Shown: one piece after another, positions 6,574 to 13,658 of the stretch | How positions within the stretch are numbered: position 1 is the first letter of the stretch | Layout: the number at the start of each line of letters is the position of its first letter | Origin: Bacteroidales bacterium UBA5206 | GTDB lineage: Bacteria; Bacteroidota; Bacteroidia; Bacteroidales; Tenuifilaceae | Direction: 5' to 3' | DNA: 16,900 nt | Assembly: GCA_002412705.1 (NCBI GenBank) | Contig: DHVO01000216.1 | Location: forward strand, 1 to 16,900 | Notes under the pieces: generated by a model | What the model was told of the DNA's origin: nothing | Databases searched by the model: none | Seen by the model: the letters and a program-made list of their open reading frames with translations, nothing else | Position numbers and translations under genes: made by a program

Positions 6574-7437
6574 ATGAAAAGAATCATAGCCGTTTTTGCC
6601 CTAACACTTGCTATGCTACCTGCCACGCTTTACGCCCAAGGAACAGTGCCTAGCCAGCAACAAATAGCCAACTTTGCCAAAACAACCACCTTGGTAGTAC
6701 TTGATGGGCGAGACATGGCATTTGATGCCATGCTAAGTGAAGCCGTAAAAAAGAACTGGACACTTACCCCTTTTGAACTTATTAGTTCAGAACGATTTGA
6801 ACAAGAGAAAACCAATACTAACTACTCCTTTCTACTGCTTACTCAAACTACATTTGACAAAGACAAGATTGAAACAACCTACAATTTCTTCAACCTGGTT
6901 CTGGCACACCCAACAGGCGACATAAGCGAAATGCCCGTTTTAGCACACATGCCCTTTAGCGGAACAACGCTTACAAGCAGCAACACCATTTTTAAAACTG
7001 GAGCTGTGCTAAAGTCCATTCAGTGCCAAGCAAGGAAAGCCACCATAGCTCCCGATAAATACACAGGAAAGCTTTCGACGGCCAACAACTACATAAAAAA
7101 CCTAAAGGGGAAAACACTACTAGTATCGGCAAGTCAGCTACAGGAGGATTTAGGAACCACCAATGTGTTTGGCAAGCTTTACAAGAATGAGTTTAAAATA
7201 GTTTCTGACGAGGAACTTGAACAAGCCGTATTAAATCCTGAAAGCAAAACAGTATTTTTGCACCTAGTTGCACCAAACGAAGGTGCCGAACAGGGACGCT
7301 GCTACAAGATGCTTATTGATGCCTACTCTGGTGAGGTGCAATACTCAAAAATGCACCGAATATCGGCCACAAAGCCTTGCAAGCTACTAAAAAGCGACCT
7401 AAGAAAAATACGCTGGGCTCCATTTCACTGGCTGTAA
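6574..7437 (+). CDS. Exported protein of unknown function, paralog 2 of a tandem pair
   Basis: Unrecognised family, 287 residues, clearly related to the preceding gene product. A signal peptide (MKRIIAVFALTLAMLPATLYAQ, cleavage near 20-22) directs it out of the cytoplasm; there is no lipobox and no other membrane segment. It again shows two similar alpha/beta segments: about 37-92 (LVVLDGRD, helix with EAVKKNW, FELIS-SERFEQ, YSFLLLTQ) and about 179-233 (TLLVSASQL, helix, FKIVSDEELEQAV, VFLHLVA). Blocks shared with paralog 1 include YNFFNLVL, ISEMPVL and RCYKMLI. Cys243 in RCYK is conserved between the paralogs; Cys151 and Cys269 are present only here. Copy 2 lies behind the 17-bp hairpin, with no clear TAnnTTTG element of its own, so it may depend on read-through. 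The start at 6574 follows an A-rich leader. Confidence 0.75.
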   Translation: MKRIIAVFALTLAMLPATLYAQGTVPSQQQIANFAKTTTLVVLDGRDMAFDAMLSEAVKKNWTLTPFELISSERFEQEKTNTNYSFLLLTQTTFDKDKIETTYNFFNLVLAHPTGDISEMPVLAHMPFSGTTLTSSNTIFKTGAVLKSIQCQARKATIAPDKYTGKLSTANNYIKNLKGKTLLVSASQLQEDLGTTNVFGKLYKNEFKIVSDEELEQAVLNPESKTVFLHLVAPNEGAEQGRCYKMLIDAYSGEVQYSKMHRISATKPCKLLKSDLRKIRWAPFHWL

Positions 7438-7445
7438 CCAATGCC

Positions 7446-7473
7446 TTGACATGAGGTCTTTGCCATAAGTTTG
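7446..7473 (+). promoter_or_regulatory. Putative ettA promoter
   Basis: TTG at 7446-7448, a 17-base spacer, and TAAGTTTG at 7466-7473, fitting -33 TTG / -7 TAnnTTTG. The start would lie near 7480, giving a leader of about 19 bases, A-rich (CAAAAACAACAAATAGCAAAC) before the ATG. Confidence 0.65.
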
Positions 7474-7498
7474 GATACAAAAACAACAAATAGCAAAC

Positions 7499-9175
7499 AT
7501 GTCCGACGAGAAGATTATTTTTTCAATGGTTGGGGTGAGCAAAACGTTCCCGCCCCACAAAAGAGTACTTAACAACATCTACCTATCGTTCTTTTACGGA
7601 GCCAAAATTGGTATTATTGGTTTGAACGGTTCAGGTAAATCTACCCTGTTAAAGATTATTGCAGGGATTGAGAAATCATTTGAAGGCGAAGTAGTTTTCT
7701 CGCCAGGCTATACCGTAGGCTACCTTGAGCAGGATCCACATTTGGACGAATCCAAAACCGTTAAAGAGGTTGTACAGGAAGGCGTTCAGGAAATTATGGA
7801 TCTGCTAAAGGAGTACGAAGCGGTTAACGCCAAGTTCATGGAGCCCATGAGCGATGATGAGATGAACAAGCTTATTGAGCGCCAAGGAGAACTTACAGAG
7901 AAGATTGACCATGTTGACGGATGGAACCTCGACGCCAAGCTAGAGCGCGCCATGGATGCGCTGCGTTGCCCAGACCCTGAGGCTTCGGTTAAAGTGCTAT
8001 CGGGAGGAGAGCGCCGCCGCGTTGCCCTTTGTCGCCTGCTGCTTCGCGAACCAGATGTACTTCTGCTCGACGAGCCCACTAACCACCTTGACGCCGAGTC
8101 TATTGACTGGCTTGAGATGCACCTACAGCAGTACAAAGGAACCGTTATTGCTATTACCCACGACCGTTACTTCCTTGACAACGTGGCTGGCTGGATTCTG
8201 GAACTTGACCGTGGCGAGGGTATTCCTTGGAAAGGAAACTACTCATCGTGGCTTGACCAAAAAACTAAGCGCATGGCCATGGAGGAGAAACAGGAAAGCA
8301 AACGCCGCAAAACCCTTGAACGCGAGTTGGAATGGGTTAGAATGGCACCAAAAGCCCGCCATGCAAAGGGTAAGGCCCGTTTGGCTGCTTACGACAAGCT
8401 AATGAACGAGGATGTAAAGCAGAAGGAAGAGAAGCTGGAAATATTCATTCCCAATGGCCCTCGTTTAGGGAATGTTGTTATTGATGCCAAAGAGGTGGCT
8501 AAAGCCTACGGAGAGAAGTTGCTGTTTGACAATTTAAACTTCACCCTGCCTCCAAACGGAATTGTTGGTGTTATTGGTCCTAATGGCGCTGGTAAAACCA
8601 CCCTATTCCGCCTAATTATGGGACTAGACAAAGCCGACAAAGGAACTTTCAGCGTTGGTGAAACGGTTAAGCTATCGTACGTTGACCAGCAACATAAGGA
8701 TATCGACCCAGAAAAAACCGTGTTTGAGGTAATTTCTGCTGGGCTGGATAATATTGTACTTGGGGGCAAGCCTGTTAACGCTAGGGCATACGTTTCACGC
8801 TTCAACTTCTCTGGGGCCGACCAAGAGAAAAAGTGTAGCATGCTATCGGGCGGTGAGCGCAACAGGCTTCATCTTGCCATGGCGCTAAAAGAAGAGGGTA
8901 ACGTAATTCTTCTGGACGAGCCAACCAACGATATAGACGTAAACACCCTACGTGCACTGGAGGAGGGTCTCGAGAGCTTTGCTGGATGTGCTGTGGTAAT
9001 TAGCCACGACCGCTGGTTCCTAGACCGTATTGCCACCCATATACTTGCGTTTGAAGGAAACTCACAGGTTTACTTCTTTGAGGGTTCATACTCCGAGTAC
9101 GAGGAGAATAGGAAGAAACGTCTTGGCGACGAAACCCCAACAAGAATCAAGTACAGAAAGCTTATGGAAAGCTAA
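7499..9175 (+). CDS. ettA: Energy-dependent translational throttle protein EttA (ABC-F ATPase)
   Basis: Soluble ABC-F protein that in E. coli binds the ribosomal E site and gates entry into elongation according to the ATP/ADP ratio. At 558 residues it is the normal EttA length. Two ABC domains are complete: Walker A GLNGSGKST (41-49) and GPNGAGKTT (360-368), signatures LSGGE (167-171 and 449-453), Walker B LLLDEPTNHLD (188-198) and ILLDEPTNDID (470-480), and switch His in THDR and SHDR. The arm insertion lies in NBD1 (about 95-145). The inter-domain linker carries the EttA-specific segments GIPWKGNYSSWL (241-252), ELEWVRMAPKAR and IFIPNGPRLG (315-324), which separate EttA from Uup and antibiotic-resistance ABC-F proteins. 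No membrane domain. Followed 53 bases later by the DUF4870 gene. Confidence 0.97.
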   Translation: MSDEKIIFSMVGVSKTFPPHKRVLNNIYLSFFYGAKIGIIGLNGSGKSTLLKIIAGIEKSFEGEVVFSPGYTVGYLEQDPHLDESKTVKEVVQEGVQEIMDLLKEYEAVNAKFMEPMSDDEMNKLIERQGELTEKIDHVDGWNLDAKLERAMDALRCPDPEASVKVLSGGERRRVALCRLLLREPDVLLLDEPTNHLDAESIDWLEMHLQQYKGTVIAITHDRYFLDNVAGWILELDRGEGIPWKGNYSSWLDQKTKRMAMEEKQESKRRKTLERELEWVRMAPKARHAKGKARLAAYDKLMNEDVKQKEEKLEIFIPNGPRLGNVVIDAKEVAKAYGEKLLFDNLNFTLPPNGIVGVIGPNGAGKTTLFRLIMGLDKADKGTFSVGETVKLSYVDQQHKDIDPEKTVFEVISAGLDNIVLGGKPVNARAYVSRFNFSGADQEKKCSMLSGGERNRLHLAMALKEEGNVILLDEPTNDIDVNTLRALEEGLESFAGCAVVISHDRWFLDRIATHILAFEGNSQVYFFEGSYSEYEENRKKRLGDETPTRIKYRKLMES

Positions 9176-9225
9176 TTTTGTTGTAAATTAGTTACGAAGA
9201 AAGTAATATCAACTAACAACAAAAT
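9175..9225. repeat. Long interrupted inverted repeat filling the ettA-DUF4870 gap
   Basis: ATTTTGTTGT (9175-9184) and TAGTT (9189-9193) pair exactly with AACTA (9211-9215) and ACAACAAAAT (9216-9225): 15 bp with one 4-base bulge and a 17-base loop. The left arm begins in the ettA stop codon and the right arm ends four bases before the next ATG. No T-run follows, so it does not look like a terminator. It could fold in the mRNA and mask the A-rich start region, or be a protein-binding site. Confidence 0.6.
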
Positions 9226-9228
9226 ATC

Positions 9229-9585
9229 ATGGAAAGAATTGGCTACGCAAGTAACGAGGAAAGAACATGGGCAATGCTTTGCCACCTTAGCGCTTTAGCT
9301 GGTTACATTATTCCCCTTGGCAATTTTATTGGCCCGTTGGTTATTTGGCTTATAAAAAAGGACGAGTACGCCGAAGTGGACAGACAGGGCAAAGAGGCGC
9401 TTAACTTTCAAATATCCATGCTAATATACTTTGCAATAGCAGGAATATTAACATTGGTTCTAATTGGATTCCTAGCGCTAATTGCACTTGCCGTTTTTAA
9501 CTTTGTAATGATAATTATAGCCTCGGTAAAGTCAAATAAAGGGGAGCCTTTCTCCTACCCATTAGCATTGAAACTTATTAGCTAG
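9229..9585 (+). CDS. DUF4870 (Tic20-like) small membrane protein
   Basis: A 118-residue integral membrane protein. It shows the DUF4870 pattern: an N-terminal NEERTWAMLCHLSALAGYI segment, a first hydrophobic stretch (about 18-42) with IIPLGNFIGPLVIWL, a loop KKDEYAEVDRQGKEALNFQI rich in conserved polar residues, then two hydrophobic segments (about 62-82 and 84-100) and a short polar tail ending in a PLALKLI stretch. No biochemical function is established for this family; resemblance to Tic20-type channels is at the fold level. It follows ettA on the same strand with only 53 bases between. A TAATTTTG match at 9173-9180 might be a promoter, but it lacks a -33 partner, so co-transcription with ettA is likely. 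A strong terminator follows. Confidence 0.88.
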   Translation: MERIGYASNEERTWAMLCHLSALAGYIIPLGNFIGPLVIWLIKKDEYAEVDRQGKEALNFQISMLIYFAIAGILTLVLIGFLALIALAVFNFVMIIIASVKSNKGEPFSYPLALKLIS

Positions 9586-9604
9586 CCAATTTCCTATGCA
9601 TACA

Positions 9605-9636
9605 CAAAAGGCGCTTAATTGCGCCTTTTGTTTTTT
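9605..9636 (+). terminator. Intrinsic terminator, probably bidirectional
   Basis: Perfect 10-bp stem CAAAAGGCGC/GCGCCTTTTG (9605-9614, 9621-9630) with a TTAATT loop and six T (9631-9636) on the plus strand. It ends the DUF4870 transcript. The minus strand also ends in TTTTG after the stem, so it can serve the convergent LolA-like operon, whose last stop is at 9659. Confidence 0.88.
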
Positions 9637-9658
9637 AAAAACCTGCCATAATCTTGTA

Positions 9659-10390
9659 CTACTGCTTAAGTGCCGCTTTTGTAAATATGTACTCGGGAAT
9701 TTTCTGGTTAAACTTAATTGAGGTCATTTTGTACTCGGTGCCATCGCCCTGCTTTAGCACATCCTTAAACACTATGGCTGTTGGGAACCATCGGCCATCA
9801 ATCTTCTTAACATCGCTCATGGTGGTGCGTTTAAGCAGCTGACCACTCTTGGCAAACAGTTCCTCTCTTAGTGGCACAAAGCGTTCCGTGTCCACCCAAA
9901 TTTTACGAGAATGGTAAGACACATCGGAAACCTTGGCCGTAAGTTCAAGCACAAAGGTTTTGCGTCCATCAACATCCTCGGTCCCGGCAAGCGTAGCGGT
10001 GTACACCTCGGTTAATTTCCTATCGTCCATCATATCCTCATAGGACAAATCGGATCCCATAACCGATTGCCGCAACATGTGCCCAGAGAGCTGAATAGTT
10101 CTATCGGTAGATGGGGAGTATATCCAGAGCTGGTTATCCAGCTTAAGCATCTTTGTGCCCTGTTCCCGAACAGGAGTTAAGTACTCTGTAAACGATTTCT
10201 TTGTGCCTACCGAGTATGTGCGCGAGGTTATTGTGCGGCTGTTCCGCTTGCCGTGAATTGTCATTGAGGCCTCAACAATGCGATTATCGGAGGCCATATT
10301 CTCATCAACCTTCCGAAGAATATCCTCGGCATTTTGCGCTGCTGCCATCAGCATTGTAATGCTAAGCAGTATGGTTAAAAGTACTCTCAT
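9659..10390 (-). CDS. LolA-like periplasmic protein (outer membrane lipoprotein-sorting protein family, PF17131)
   Basis: A 243-residue exported protein with signal peptide MRVLLTILLSITMLMAAAQ and no lipobox, so likely soluble in the periplasm. The body fits the LolA-like half-barrel family: repeated beta-strands such as IVEASMTIHG, RTITSRTYSVG, KMLKLDNQLWIYSP, the family hallmark MGSDLSYEDMM (111-121), then FVLELTAKV, KIWVDTERFVPLREELF, KRTTMSDVKKIDGRWFPTAIVF. LolA itself ferries lipoproteins from the LolCDE ABC transporter to the outer membrane; PF17131 proteins are usually found beside transporter genes and may carry other lipids. It is the last gene of the operon, 80 bases after the permease stop. 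That gap contains a 14-bp palindrome AAAAATGCATTTTT (10430-10443) but no obvious promoter. Confidence 0.87.
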   Translation of the reverse strand: MRVLLTILLSITMLMAAAQNAEDILRKVDENMASDNRIVEASMTIHGKRNSRTITSRTYSVGTKKSFTEYLTPVREQGTKMLKLDNQLWIYSPSTDRTIQLSGHMLRQSVMGSDLSYEDMMDDRKLTEVYTATLAGTEDVDGRKTFVLELTAKVSDVSYHSRKIWVDTERFVPLREELFAKSGQLLKRTTMSDVKKIDGRWFPTAIVFKDVLKQGDGTEYKMTSIKFNQKIPEYIFTKAALKQ

Positions 10391-10470
10391 TGTAGTTTAT
10401 TTATGGCGATTAAAATCAATATCACTTTAAAAAATGCATTTTTATGTTGATGATTACAAGATGCTATGCA

Positions 10471-11745
10471 TTACGCCTCTAGCTCCTTAAACAGCTTTGC
10501 CGTTTGGCGCCGATATATTCCCACACCCGCAAGCATTGAGCCAACAACGGTAGAGACCAATCCCGGAATGAGCCCTAAGTAATAGTCAACAGGTGTTATG
10601 CGAGCTTTTATTACCGTAGGCATCATCATGGCAGCGCCCTCCATCATTCCCGAAATATCGATACCATAAACCTGAAGCAGAAGCGCAAAGAAAAGCCCAA
10701 TTGCTGTTCCAATGGCCGCACCAATAACACCTATAACCACCGATTCATAAATAAGGGTTCGGTAAACATGCCCCTTCTCCTCGCCCATGGCAAGGCGCAC
10801 TCCAAACTCTCCGTAACGGCGCAAGCTGCCAAGCAAACCTGCGTTCCAAAGCACCAAAGCCATGGCTAGAACAAATATTGATGATATAATGCCAGTCCAT
10901 GTATTTAGCAAGCTAACATACGACCCCATGTTACCCTGCTGGCTTAAGCTCTTCATTACTGGAGCATACTCGCTACTGCTATCGGCATGCAAGGCGTTAA
11001 ACTGCTGTGCAATGGCAATGGCATCCTCATCGGAATAAAATCCGCCCTCCAAAAAGCCAAGTACCTCGCCAGCGGCATTCTGCATATCAAGAGCATAGCG
11101 GGCATCCTCTATATCAACAATTAGCGCACCCCGATCAAGCGCCTCGGCACCAAAAGCAATGGTTCCCACAATGGTAAAGTTGTACATGCTCATGCTGCCA
11201 TTCATGGTGGAGCCAATAAGAGTAACCACATCGCCAGGGACCACCCCAAGCTTCTCGGCAAACAGGTTGCTAATTAGCGCCTCGCCAGCATTTTGAATTA
11301 ACCTACCACGAACCAACGATTTTGGGATATTCAAGCGCTCAACCTCGGTGCTTGCAGAGGAAAGAAAATCGATACCCATTCCCATAGCAGGTCCCTGCGC
11401 ACGGGTTTCGCCAGTGCTATCGGGGGCATCAACCAAACCACCAAACTGAATTCGGGGAACCCAAGCCACAGTGGGGTATTCCCGTTGCAAACTTGAGAGC
11501 AGCGAATCGGAATCAAGAAGCGCCAAATCATTTGGTGTTTGGCTCATATTATCGGCATACCCCTTGGTCATTACCTTTAGATGCCCATGGCTAAACCTTG
11601 CGTTTAGCTCAATGGTATCGCCCATAAAACCGTTTATGTACGCGTGAATAAACACGGTAAGCATAACCCCAATGGCCACAACAATAATGGGCATCTGGCT
11701 GCGACTTTTATCGCGAAGCAATCCCTTTACTAGAAATTTTATCAT
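10471..11745 (-). CDS. ABC transporter permease, MacB/LolC/E (FtsX-like) type, subunit 1
   Basis: A 424-residue inner-membrane protein of the type VII (MacB/LolCE/FtsX) ABC class. Layout: one N-terminal membrane helix (about 18-38), a large extracytoplasmic domain (about 40-280) resembling MacB_PCD, then three C-terminal helices (about 282-305, 334-358, 387-411), which form the FtsX-like domain. The segment GSLRRYGEFGVRLAMGEEKGHV (about 306-327) is the cytoplasmic coupling region that contacts the ATPase. This class does mechanotransmission or extracts lipoproteins and other amphiphiles from the outer leaflet instead of moving solutes through a pore. Its ATG overlaps the TGA of the upstream permease by 4 bases, suggesting translational coupling and a heterodimeric transporter. 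Product transported is unknown. Confidence 0.88.
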   Translation of the reverse strand: MIKFLVKGLLRDKSRSQMPIIVVAIGVMLTVFIHAYINGFMGDTIELNARFSHGHLKVMTKGYADNMSQTPNDLALLDSDSLLSSLQREYPTVAWVPRIQFGGLVDAPDSTGETRAQGPAMGMGIDFLSSASTEVERLNIPKSLVRGRLIQNAGEALISNLFAEKLGVVPGDVVTLIGSTMNGSMSMYNFTIVGTIAFGAEALDRGALIVDIEDARYALDMQNAAGEVLGFLEGGFYSDEDAIAIAQQFNALHADSSSEYAPVMKSLSQQGNMGSYVSLLNTWTGIISSIFVLAMALVLWNAGLLGSLRRYGEFGVRLAMGEEKGHVYRTLIYESVVIGVIGAAIGTAIGLFFALLLQVYGIDISGMMEGAAMMMPTVIKARITPVDYYLGLIPGLVSTVVGSMLAGVGIYRRQTAKLFKELEA

Positions 11746-12917
11746 TGTATTTTCCCCCTAAGCGCTTCGGTTGGATTCATTTTAGCAATTTTCCGTGCAG
11801 GCCAGTAGCTCACAACAGTTGTAACCAGCACAACAATAAGCACTGTTGATAGCACCAGCCCAATGCTGTAAACAGGATAAAGCGTTTGTGCCATGGCCAT
11901 GCCGTAATCGCTAACGTCCATAGGCATAGTCCAGCCCGCTTTGGCTTGCCAAATAAGGAATGGCATACCGTAAACCGCTGCCACCAACGCTGCCAAGATG
12001 GAGTGCATGGCACCCTCAACGGTGAAAAGTCCTACCACCTGGCGCCGGGTGTACCCCAATGCGATGTAGGTACCAATCTCCTTTTGCCGGCGGAATATGG
12101 ATAGCACCTGAGTATCGAAAATAGCCAGCATGGCCAGCAGTAGTAGTATCATGTAAAATACGCTTTGCCCAACGGTTTTGGTTTTAATAAGATCATCAAC
12201 CGATTTGGTTAGCTCCTCTTTCGATTTAAGAGTCCAGCCTTCAACCTGTGGGCGCTCCTTCTCTGCATCGGCAAAGGTGAGCAGAGATGCCTGATTGGGC
12301 AACATTAACATGGATTGCAGCTTATCCAGCGCAATGTATATTTTACCCGCCTCAACAGCAGGAACGTTGCATGAGAATACATCAACAATAACCACATCGG
12401 CAGCATCAAACATTCCCTGAGCATCGCGCCAACGGATGGTTACATAATCGCCAACATTAAGCTTTAGGTTGCGAGCCACCGAGTTGCCAATAACAGCGGG
12501 AATAGCACTGGTTAAGGAGTCCAACCTACTAGTGGGCAGCATAAAGATGCGCTGCGAGGGACGAACTCCCATAATGGTGATGGGTTGCATACGCCCCTGA
12601 GGGTAGATGGTTGCCTGCGCAACAAGCATGGGCTCTATATCGCCACTTTCCACTTCGGAAAACAGCTCCTGCGGAATTGGCGCATGGCTATCGGTAAAGG
12701 TAAAGGGGTCGAAAGGGTCGTAGGTTTGGTGCCAATACTGTCCAGCACCAATTTCCCAGTTGGTCATATCGTTTTTTGCCTGATAATCCCAGCCAACTAA
12801 AACTCCCTTCATCCAAATAATAACCACAAAGGAGAACGATAGCACAATAACGTTTAGCCATGTACGTAATCCTGCACCAATAAGATTTCGGTAAGCCAGT
12901 TTTATTGCCAGTTTCAT
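11742..12917 (-). CDS. ABC transporter permease, MacB/LolC/E (FtsX-like) type, subunit 2
   Basis: A 391-residue partner permease with the same topology: helix about 21-38, extracytoplasmic domain about 40-250, helices about 253-274, 303-325 and 350-372. Family marks are LAYRNLIGAGLRTWLNV at the N-terminus, SIFRRQKEIGTYIALGYTRRQV (about 273-294), the cytoplasmic coupling helix typical of LolC/LolE and MacB, and the C-terminal PARKIAKMNPTEALRG (373-388), a near-consensus ending for the class. Its start codon overlaps the ATPase stop by 4 bases and its stop overlaps the next permease start by 4 bases. The two permeases are distinct in sequence, like LolC and LolE, implying an asymmetric complex. 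Confidence 0.9.
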   Translation of the reverse strand: MKLAIKLAYRNLIGAGLRTWLNVIVLSFSFVVIIWMKGVLVGWDYQAKNDMTNWEIGAGQYWHQTYDPFDPFTFTDSHAPIPQELFSEVESGDIEPMLVAQATIYPQGRMQPITIMGVRPSQRIFMLPTSRLDSLTSAIPAVIGNSVARNLKLNVGDYVTIRWRDAQGMFDAADVVIVDVFSCNVPAVEAGKIYIALDKLQSMLMLPNQASLLTFADAEKERPQVEGWTLKSKEELTKSVDDLIKTKTVGQSVFYMILLLLAMLAIFDTQVLSIFRRQKEIGTYIALGYTRRQVVGLFTVEGAMHSILAALVAAVYGMPFLIWQAKAGWTMPMDVSDYGMAMAQTLYPVYSIGLVLSTVLIVVLVTTVVSYWPARKIAKMNPTEALRGKIQ

Positions 12918-13621
12918 GATGCTGCAATTTTGCTGTGTTCAACAACCTCGTCCTTATCTATACTACCATCGAGCAGGAAAATCTTACGGCGCAGGTAGCC
13001 TATAACCTTCTCGTCGTGAGTAGCAAACACAAAAGTGGTGTTCAAATCGCGGTTAAGCGCCTCCATTGTTTTAAGAATATTGTGCGAGTTTGCCGCATCC
13101 AGATTGGCCGTTGGCTCATCGGCAAGCACAAGCGACGGGCGCTTTACCATAGCCCTTGCAATGGCAACGCGTTGGCACTCGCCTCCCGATAGCTGTGGTG
13201 GTTTAGACTTAGCCTTATCGGTTAGCCCAACCCACGCTAGGGCATCCATCACCATTTTTTTACGCTCGGCAGCGGGTAACTTTAGTAATAACAGCGGGAA
13301 CTCCACATTCTCGTAAACGGTATGCACTTGTAACAAGTTGTAACTTTGAAAAATAAAGCCAAGGCTCTCCTTTCGCAGCATTGCCGACTGCTTTGCGCTT
13401 AGTGCGCCAATAGAGTTCCCTAAAACAATGGCCTCCCCGTCGGACGGCACATCAAGCGAGCCCAATATATTTAGCAGCGTTGTTTTACCAGAACCACTAG
13501 GGCCAATTAGCCCTACAAACTCACCCTTGCCAATGGTGAGATTAATGTCCTTTAGCGCTGTAAACTCCCCTTTGCCCATGGGAAAACGCTTAGAAAGATT
13601 TTTAACATCAATTAAATTCAT
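12914..13621 (-). CDS. ABC transporter ATP-binding protein, LolD/MacB type
   Basis: The 235-residue ATPase of the transporter encoded by the two following genes. All nucleotide-binding motifs are intact: Walker A GPSGSGKT (40-47), Q-loop Gln92 in FQSYNLL, signature LSGGE (144-148), Walker B LVLADEP with TANLD (164-175), and switch His202 in ATHD. The FQSYNLL, TVYENVEFPL and DEPTANLD wording is characteristic of the LolD/MacB/FtsE subgroup. The stop overlaps the next permease ATG by 4 bases. It is 37 bases downstream of the beta-barrel gene. LolD assignment to housekeeping lipoprotein release cannot be made on sequence alone; the TetR linkage suggests a dedicated, inducible system. Confidence 0.93.
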   Translation of the reverse strand: MNLIDVKNLSKRFPMGKGEFTALKDINLTIGKGEFVGLIGPSGSGKTTLLNILGSLDVPSDGEAIVLGNSIGALSAKQSAMLRKESLGFIFQSYNLLQVHTVYENVEFPLLLLKLPAAERKKMVMDALAWVGLTDKAKSKPPQLSGGECQRVAIARAMVKRPSLVLADEPTANLDAANSHNILKTMEALNRDLNTTFVFATHDEKVIGYLRRKIFLLDGSIDKDEVVEHSKIAAS

Positions 13622-13658
13622 AGCACATAAGTTTCATTTTATTTTCAATAGCGCAGGC

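Noticed and set aside
7956..8402. Open frame of 148 codons on the plus strand
   Set aside because: Lies inside ettA in another frame; the translation is composition noise and ettA is certain.
9173..9180. TAATTTTG as a promoter for the DUF4870 gene
   Set aside because: It matches the -7 consensus but overlaps the ettA stop, has no -33 TTG, and is better explained as part of the inverted repeat arm.
10430..10443. 14-bp palindrome AAAAATGCATTTTT before the LolA-like gene
   Set aside because: Perfect but low-complexity A/T arms with a TGCA core; no T-run after a stable stem, so neither a terminator nor a convincing operator.
12914..13621. Calling the ABC genes macB, or an antibiotic efflux pump
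   Set aside because: ATPase and permease are separate proteins, there are two distinct permeases and a LolA-like carrier, and no MacA-type membrane fusion protein or TolC-like channel is present.
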